NCBI GenBank assembly: GCA_003551265.1
Contig: PUMG01000018.1
Span: 1-8,648 of the forward strand
Reading direction: 5' to 3'
Source: Halovenus sp.
Lineage (GTDB): Archaea; Halobacteriota; Halobacteria; Halobacteriales; Haloarculaceae
DNA: 8,648 nt
Part shown: one piece after another, positions 5,602 through 8,648 of the stretch
Layout of the letters: each line of letters starts with the position of its first letter
How positions within the stretch are numbered: the first letter of the stretch is position 1
Made by a program: the position numbers and the translations under genes
Notes under the pieces: generated by a model
Seen by the model: only the letters and a program-made list of their open reading frames with translations
What the model was told of the DNA's origin: nothing
The model's database searches: none

Positions 5602-6045
5602 ATGGTGATTGCTATAAAAGTTCGGAAAGAGCTAGGAGACATTCAGGATCTAGCAGAGGACATGAAGCAGAATGGACTGATACACCCCGTTGTTATTACC
5701 GAAGACGGCATCCTGATCACAGGAGAGCGACGGTTGGAAGCAGCCAAGCTGTTAGGGTGGGAGGAGATCGATGCTCGGATCATGTCAGTCCGGGACTATG
5801 AACATCAGCTAAGAATCGAGATCTCGGAAAATGAGCTACGCAAGGACTTCAGTCGATTAGAGAGATTGGATTACGCTAAACAGCTGGAGCGGTTGAAAGC
5901 TAAGGAACGACAGGGTGCACGTAACGACATTGTGCAAAATTTTGCAGGAAGTGATCAGGGAACAGCTCGCGATAAGGTGGCCGAGCAAGCTGGGTTCGGG
6001 AGTGGGGAGCAAAAGTTCATTCCTGAAAACCTGGGACCGAGGTGA
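5602..6045 (+). CDS. ParB-like nuclease-domain protein (ParB-1), C-terminally shortened
   Basis: This 147-residue protein shows the ParB/sulfiredoxin-like N-terminal domain: DIQDLAEDMKQNGLIHPVVI, then GERRLEAAKLLGW and EEIDARI. The GERR box is the conserved nucleotide-binding and catalytic-type motif of the family. ParB-like proteins bind DNA or CTP; in phages and plasmids they serve segregation or gene control. The domain begins unusually close to the start, so about 15-20 residues are missing in front of VRKELGD. The helix-turn-helix region follows as AGFGSGEQKFIPENLGPR and stops abruptly, whereas relatives continue with a dimerisation tail. The ATG at 5602 has a good AGAGGAG site seven bases upstream. 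It lies directly ahead of a second ParB-like gene. Confidence 0.75.
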   Translation: MVIAIKVRKELGDIQDLAEDMKQNGLIHPVVITEDGILITGERRLEAAKLLGWEEIDARIMSVRDYEHQLRIEISENELRKDFSRLERLDYAKQLERLKAKERQGARNDIVQNFAGSDQGTARDKVAEQAGFGSGEQKFIPENLGPR

Positions 6046-6056
6046 CATGAGTAATA

Positions 6057-6614
6057 TTGCAAAACATTCAAACTGTACGAACGGCAGATGTGGTGGTTGA
6101 AGAACGAGCACGAAAGAACATTGGTGAACTGGACAGTTTAAGAAGAAGCATCGAGGAGATGGGTTTGTTGCAGCCCATCGGAGTGACCAAGGATCTCACA
6201 CTTATCTTTGGCGGACGAAGGCTACAGGCTTGCAAAGACGTAGGGTTGGAGGAGATACCCGCTAGAATTTTTGATATTGATGCTGTGGAAACCCTGAAGA
6301 TGAAGCAAGAAGAAAACAAGGACCTAACCCCCGTTGAGCAGACCCACCTTGCAATGCGAATAGAAGGAGCCCTCGGGAACCGAAGGGGGCAGCGAGCGGA
6401 CTTACTTCCGCAAGATTTTGCGGAAGTTCCACAAGGGGAATCTCGTGCCATCGCTGCAGAGGCGGTTGGGATGAACCGGGAATCCTATCGGCAAGCCAAA
6501 GCCGTGCTTAAAAGCGATGATGATCAACTTATCCAACAGATGGATAGGGGAGAGGTATCCATCCACGCAGCATCCTCTCACTGGACAGGTTTACTGATGA
6601 CGGTTTCGAAGTAG
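6057..6614 (+). CDS. ParB-like protein (ParB-2), C-terminus replaced
   Basis: This 185-residue ParB-family protein is distinct from its upstream neighbour. It contains IGELDSLRRSIEEMGLLQPI, GGRRLQACKDVGL, IPARIFD, ENKDLTPVEQ and a helix-turn-helix region IAAEAVGMNRESYRQAKAVL. The TTG at 6057 is used because the frame is closed upstream. AGGTGA (6040-6045) lies eleven bases before it, which is a little long. An ATG at 6047 is out of frame by one base, so a frameshift at the start is possible. The tail after SIHAAS (near 6573) is not ParB. It overlaps, in another frame, the start of a sigma-like fragment, so a deletion has fused two genes. The fragment at 7083-7472 keeps the tail that this copy has lost. 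Confidence 0.72.
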   Translation: MQNIQTVRTADVVVEERARKNIGELDSLRRSIEEMGLLQPIGVTKDLTLIFGGRRLQACKDVGLEEIPARIFDIDAVETLKMKQEENKDLTPVEQTHLAMRIEGALGNRRGQRADLLPQDFAEVPQGESRAIAAEAVGMNRESYRQAKAVLKSDDDQLIQQMDRGEVSIHAASSHWTGLLMTVSK

Positions 6615-6835
6615 CAGATCATGTGGATCTCGCTGCTGATAAGCTGCTTCTTCAGGAACTATACGCCGCCTTAGATAAGCTATATCCTGATAACCGCAAG
6701 ATCATAGAGCTCTTTGCCCTTAGCGTGTCCGAACGAGAAATCGCTACTGATATCGGCCTGTCGCAGAAGGCTATAAACAAGAGGAAAGTTAAGGTGTTGG
6801 TCCGGTTACGGGAACGCTTTAAAGATTTTTTCTGA
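6578..6835 (+). pseudogene. C-terminal half of a sigma-70 region-4-like protein
   Basis: The frame reads SLDRFTDDGFEVADHVDLAAD, then LLLQELYAALDKLYPDNRKI, then SEREIATDIGLSQKAINKRK and VLVRLRERF. The last part is a region-4 helix-turn-helix like that of sigma factors, with the pattern SEREIA-x5-SQKAINKRK. A GTG at 6623 could start a 70-residue product, but no ribosome site precedes it. The family-like sequence clearly begins earlier, at SLDRFTDD, immediately after the ParB-2 junction near 6573. The gene has therefore lost its N-terminal half, the part that resembles 4570-4887. The frame is open back to 6548, but the first few codons belong to ParB-2 read out of frame. It might still be made through ParB-2 translation, but is more likely dead. 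Confidence 0.68.
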
Positions 6836-6838
6836 TCT

Positions 6839-6884
6839 TGTTACTCAAAACGGCGTTAAGTGTCCCGGGTTAGGTAGGGGGAAA
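6839..6884 (+). repeat. Post-sigma element, divergent copy A
   Basis: Directly after the sigma-like stop codon the sequence has TGTTACTCAAA (6839-6849), then TTAAGTG, and ends with GGTAGGGGGAAA (6873-6884). The order and position match the two closer copies at 7513-7553 and 8235-8276. This copy is the most divergent and its membership is less certain. Confidence 0.4.
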
Positions 6885-6945
6885 AAACCAGTTCTCGGAA
6901 AGGAGGGGCGGCAATGGACGCAGAGACCAAGGGATCATCGGAACC

Positions 6946-7092
6946 ATGAGATGGACGAAGAACTATCTGCTAGATGAGGATGAGAAAAGTACCATCACTT
7001 TAAATGATGGTACTCCTGGGAACCCAAACAAAGCTATCGTTAACGAACCTGGGCTTTACACACTGATTATAGCCAGCCGAAAAAGGACCTAA
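6946..7092 (+). pseudogene. Fragment of a BRO-N-type phage antirepressor
   Basis: From an ATG at 6946 the frame reads LLDEDEKSTITLNDGTPGNP, then KAIVNEPGLYTLIIASRK. The segment N-E-x-GLY-x-LI-x-x-SRK is the core of the BRO-N/Bro-type antirepressor domain, in which it is followed by a PEAK-type stretch and the conserved EVLPxIR block. Here homology stops exactly at SRK, where the DNA joins a ParB-2-like fragment. The N-terminal 40 or so residues of the domain are also missing. A strong GGAGGGG site (6901-6907) precedes an ATG at 6914, but that frame closes after eleven codons. This suggests the original start was there and the reading frame has since shifted. BRO-N proteins are phage regulators that bind DNA through this domain. 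This piece cannot fold normally. Confidence 0.62.
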
Positions 7093-7472
7093 CCCCGGTT
7101 GAGCAGACCCACCGTGCAATGCGAATGGAAGAAGCATTGGCGGTGATCGGAAATCAAGAGACAATAATTTGCCTCTTGATCGACCAAAAAGAAAGTCCAG
7201 TGAAATTACAGCACAGGCGGTCGGAATGAACCGGGAATCCTATCGGTAAGCTAAGGCCGTGCTTACAAGCGACGATGATCAACTTATCCACGCAGCGTAT
7301 GAGCAGATGAAGGCCAAGGTTCAAGCTTTAGCAGAAAAAGACAAGCCACCAATAGTAGTGCAGCAGACACCGCCAGAGGTTTTAGCGAAACTGAAGGCTC
7401 TCGAAGATGATCTCGTGCGAAAAGAGCAAACGATCTTTTTACCATGAAGCGGCTCAGAAAGACCTATTGTGA
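7083..7472 (+). pseudogene. Degenerate second copy of ParB-2, C-terminal part
   Basis: Starting at AAGGACCTAACC, the DNA closely follows ParB-2 (6318 onward), with KDLTPVEQTH, a stretch of AVGMNRESYR, and DDDQLI. A frameshift lies between 7150 and 7200, and an in-frame TAA stands at 7247-7249, exactly where ParB-2 has a glutamine codon (CAA). A 10-codon in-frame deletion removes QQMDRGEVSI, and a second frameshift sits in a T-run near 7436-7440. After HAA it retains the natural ParB tail lost by ParB-2: YEQMKAKVQALAEKDKPP, then VVQQTPPEVLAKLKALEDDL. That tail is a coiled-coil-like dimerisation region. Shifting frame in the T-run extends it by YHEAAQKDLL to a TGA at 7470-7472. The gene is clearly dead but records the ancestral sequence. 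Confidence 0.78.
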
Positions 7473-7512
7473 GGAAGTGCTGCCTCAGATTGCTATAGAA
7501 AGCTTCGAACCT

Positions 7513-7553
7513 TGGTTACCAAACCTCATCTAAAACGGCTAATAAGTGAGGGG
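7513..7553 (+). repeat. Post-sigma element, copy B
   Basis: TGGTTACCAAA (7513-7523), a 13-base variable spacer, and GGCTAATAAGTGAGGGG (7537-7553). Both outer blocks are identical to copy C at 8235-8276. No sigma-like gene stands before it, which suggests one was deleted along with the end of the ParB fragment. Confidence 0.7.
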
Positions 7554-7589
7554 AATATCGATGAAGTGGTATGCGCGACAAAACTTTCC

Positions 7590-7616
7590 TAAATAGGCAA
7601 CGAACCTGCCTATTTA
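7590..7616 (+). repeat. Perfect 10-bp inverted repeat (hairpin)
   Basis: TAAATAGGCA (7590-7599) and TGCCTATTTA (7607-7616) are exact reverse complements around a 7-base loop. No T-run follows, so it is not a standard terminator. It may be an operator, a structural RNA stem or an element end. Confidence 0.6.
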
Positions 7617-7722
7617 ACCGTTAGCTTGGACATACGCCGATGGATGGGACCTAACCATCAAGAGATCGGTAAGGTGTGCTCTGCACCATAACAAAAGACT
7701 CAGTCAAACTTCAGTCCAAAAG

Positions 7723-7753
7723 ACTCCCGTATAAAAAAAACGGTGAGTTTTTT
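7723..7753 (+). terminator. Rho-independent terminator upstream of the sigma-like gene
   Basis: ACTCCCGT (7723-7730) pairs with ACGG-T-GAGT (7740-7748), eight pairs with one bulged T, across an A-rich 9-base loop. Six T residues follow at 7748-7753. It should end transcription coming from the ParB fragment or from any RNA in the preceding gap. Confidence 0.7.
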
Positions 7754-7764
7754 GGCTGATTTGC

Positions 7765-7792
7765 ATGCCCTTTTCTCACCGGGAAAGGGCAT
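7765..7792 (+). promoter_or_regulatory. 9-bp hairpin over the leader of the sigma-like gene
   Basis: ATGCCCTTT (7765-7773) and AAAGGGCAT (7784-7792) are perfect reverse complements around a 10-base loop. The 3' arm holds AAAGGG, the only ribosome-site-like sequence before the ATG at 7798, so folding could limit translation. The ATG at 7765 inside the stem opens the same frame and is the alternative start. Confidence 0.5.
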
Positions 7793-7797
7793 TTTAT

Positions 7798-8229
7798 ATG
7801 TCAGAAAAAGAATATAGAATCCAGGGACAAAAAGTATCGGAGAAGATCTACAAAGAGTACTTCAGGATGAAACGCCGGGAGAGATATTTTGAACAGGATA
7901 TCAAAGTCGGCAGCAGCATTGTTGATCCTGAGACCGGTGAAGTAAAAGGATACAAGCCCAGTAAAGAAGATTCCATTCAGCGACTGATGGATAATAGGAA
8001 GGATTTTGCTTCGGAAGAAAGCCTCGAAGATGTCATTGTCGATAAAGCCATGCTTCTTATCTTACAAGAAGCCATGAAAGAGTTGGATCGTCAAGAAAAA
8101 GAGCTGATCCATGATCTTTTCTATGAAGATATGACAGTTCGTGCTGCTGCAGATAAAAGAAATGTATCCCATGTGACGGTGATGAAGCATAGAGACAAGA
8201 TTTTGGACAAGCTCAGAAAGTTTTTCTAA
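7798..8229 (+). CDS. Sigma-70-like protein of mobile-element type (region-4 helix-turn-helix)
   Basis: This 143-residue protein is the only sigma-like gene in the window that looks complete. The N-terminal third has IYKEYFRMKRRERYFEQDIK, and the middle KEDSIQRLMDNRKDF. The C-terminal third reads LDRQEKELIHDLFYEDMTVR and then AAADKRNVSHVTVMKHRDKI, a region-4 helix-turn-helix that would contact a -35 element. Region 2, which binds core polymerase and melts DNA in ordinary sigma factors, is not recognisable. Such proteins may therefore work as accessory regulators rather than full sigma factors. The ATG at 7798 is the more usual-looking start. An in-frame ATG at 7765 would add eleven residues encoded inside the hairpin. 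It sits between a terminator and post-sigma copy C, followed by an antirepressor gene, repeating the pattern seen upstream. Confidence 0.78.
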   Translation: MSEKEYRIQGQKVSEKIYKEYFRMKRRERYFEQDIKVGSSIVDPETGEVKGYKPSKEDSIQRLMDNRKDFASEESLEDVIVDKAMLLILQEAMKELDRQEKELIHDLFYEDMTVRAAADKRNVSHVTVMKHRDKILDKLRKFF

Positions 8230-8234
8230 AAAAC

Positions 8235-8276
8235 TGGTTACCAAAGTGGCCTCCCCGTTGGCTAATAAGTGAGGGG
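8235..8276 (+). repeat. Post-sigma element, copy C
   Basis: TGGTTACCAAA (8235-8245), a 14-base spacer rich in C and G, and GGCTAATAAGTGAGGGG (8260-8276), starting five bases after the sigma-like stop codon. The outer blocks match copy B exactly while the spacer differs, so the two blocks are what is conserved. Confidence 0.72.
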
Positions 8277-8311
8277 GTCACTCCTTAAATACAAATCGAG
8301 GTGATGAAACG

Positions 8312-8566
8312 ATGAACGAGTTAATGAGAGTAAATTACACCCAAGATGAACCAACGGTATCAGGCCGTGAACTTCATGAGTTTTTGGAAGTGAAGACCAA
8401 GTACAAGGACTGGTTTCCAAGGATGAGAGAGTACGGATTTAATGAAAATCAGGACTTCACATTGGTGGCTCAAAAAAGAGCAACCAATAATCCTAAAAAT
8501 CCCTATACGGATATTATGGACCATCAACTTAGGGTCGACTCAAAAATTACTTCCCGATTCCACTAA
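8312..8566 (+). pseudogene. AntA-type antirepressor, N-terminal part only, cut off by foreign sequence
   Basis: The ATG at 8312 follows a good GAGGTGATG site (8299-8307). The protein runs TVSGRELHEFLEVKTKYKDW, FPRMREYGFNENQDF, then NNPKNPYTDIMDHQL, an excellent match to the AntA-type domain (ARELHEFLEVKTxFxDWFPRM). In the family the next residues are a T-x-DMAKEI helix. Here the sequence changes at once to RVDSKITSRFH and stops at 8564-8566, giving 84 residues. The second half of the AntA domain and the C-terminal domain are missing. The break near 8530 coincides with the start of an open frame on the other strand, so an insertion or deletion has replaced the 3' end. It follows copy C of the post-sigma element, as antirepressor pieces do elsewhere in this array. 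Confidence 0.78.
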
Positions 8567-8648
8567 TTCAACCAATTGTTGTTCCTCTTCAAAGAAATCC
8601 AACTTATTAGGAATAGCATGCCTCGTAACCTGAGGCTTGATAGTGTAA
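8540..8648 (-). CDS. C-terminal end of an unidentified protein on the minus strand, continuing past the window
   Basis: Read from the right-hand edge, the minus strand is open for 35 codons before a TGA at 8540-8542. It gives YTIKPQVTRHAIPNKLDFFE and then EEQQLVELVESGSNF. The charged, helix-friendly composition looks like real protein, and it fits the sudden loss of the antirepressor frame on the plus strand. I cannot name the family. An insertion-sequence transposase whose element ends near 8530 is the likeliest explanation, but that is inference. The stretch is short, so chance remains possible. Confidence 0.4.
   Translation of the reverse strand, partial: YTIKPQVTRHAIPNKLDFFEEEQQLVELVESGSNF

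Larger units (their letters stand above)
7473..7722. other. Gap with repeated element and hairpins; possible eroded coding or structured RNA
   Basis: There is no intact gene. It contains post-sigma copy B, a short ATG frame at 7561 that ends after eleven codons, a 10-bp perfect hairpin at 7590-7616, and smaller pairings (CCGAT with ATCGG near 7637-7670, GGTG with CACC near 7672-7687). A repeated CAAAAGACTC occurs at 7692-7701 and 7717-7726. One frame reads SLDIRRWMGPNHQEIGKV without a start, so part of it may be a gene relic. The run of hairpins ending in a terminator also fits a small RNA. Confidence 0.35.

Noticed and set aside
5568..5801. Alternative plus-strand frame of 77 codons over the start of ParB-1
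   Set aside because: The overlapping frame from 5602 carries the unmistakable ParB motifs; the alternative is arginine- and histidine-rich shadow sequence.
7692..7726. CRISPR-like repeat (CAAAAGACTC twice)
   Set aside because: There are only two short copies 25 bases apart, with no further repeats or cas genes; it is better seen as a small local duplication beside the terminator.
1..8648. tRNA or rRNA genes, or an attachment-site repeat pair
   Set aside because: I saw no cloverleaf-like sequence, no rRNA signature and no long direct repeat that would mark an integrated element's ends.

Overview
The window looks like a decayed mobile-element or prophage region from a spore-forming low-GC Gram-positive bacterium. 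A member of the Clostridia, close to the Peptococcaceae (Desulfitobacterium or Desulfosporosinus type), is my best guess. The reasons are strong AGGAGG-type ribosome binding sites, GTG and TTG starts, a Spo0E-like gene, SigA-type promoters, a Bacillus-type LexA box, and the ImmR/ImmA-like, sigma-like, antirepressor and ParB-like gene content. The host assignment is inference; nothing in the window names the species.

Layout. Positions 1-141 hold the C-terminal end of a DDE (rve) integrase on the minus strand. Positions 321-1796 hold an intact 491-residue DDE transposase, also on the minus strand. At 2063-2194 is a 43-residue Spo0E-like phosphatase too small for most gene callers. It is followed by a short orphan reading frame and a broken ComEC-like metallo-beta-lactamase remnant (2244-2718). 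A near-consensus promoter at 2696-2724 drives an XRE repressor (2783-3160) and an ImmA/IrrE metalloprotease (3163-3933). This is the regulator/antirepressor pair that controls ICEBs1-type elements. Just downstream is a second strong promoter with a LexA box between its -35 and -10 (4055-4083). It faces what looks like the destroyed start of a large serine recombinase, so the switch survives but its likely target is dead.

From 4278 onward the window carries small accessory genes: a zinc-ribbon peptide, a sigma-like protein that seems to lack its helix-turn-helix, and a translationally coupled 45-residue peptide. Between the first two lies a leader whose four segments can pair in mutually exclusive ways.

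From 5058 to the end is a scrambled, partly repeated array of the same four ingredients: AntA/BRO-type antirepressors, ParB-like proteins, sigma-70 region-4-like proteins, and an intergenic element that follows the sigma-like genes. Only one sigma-like gene (7798-8229) looks whole. ParB-1 and ParB-2 are open but altered at the C-terminus, and the rest are fragments. A ParB-2 fragment at 7083-7472 repeats part of 6318-6573 and shows how the copies decay by short-repeat deletion, a stop codon and frameshifts. The last antirepressor is cut off by foreign sequence that reads as a protein C-terminus on the minus strand.

The picture is a graveyard of at least two related elements, with an intact lysogeny-style immunity cassette left in the middle.
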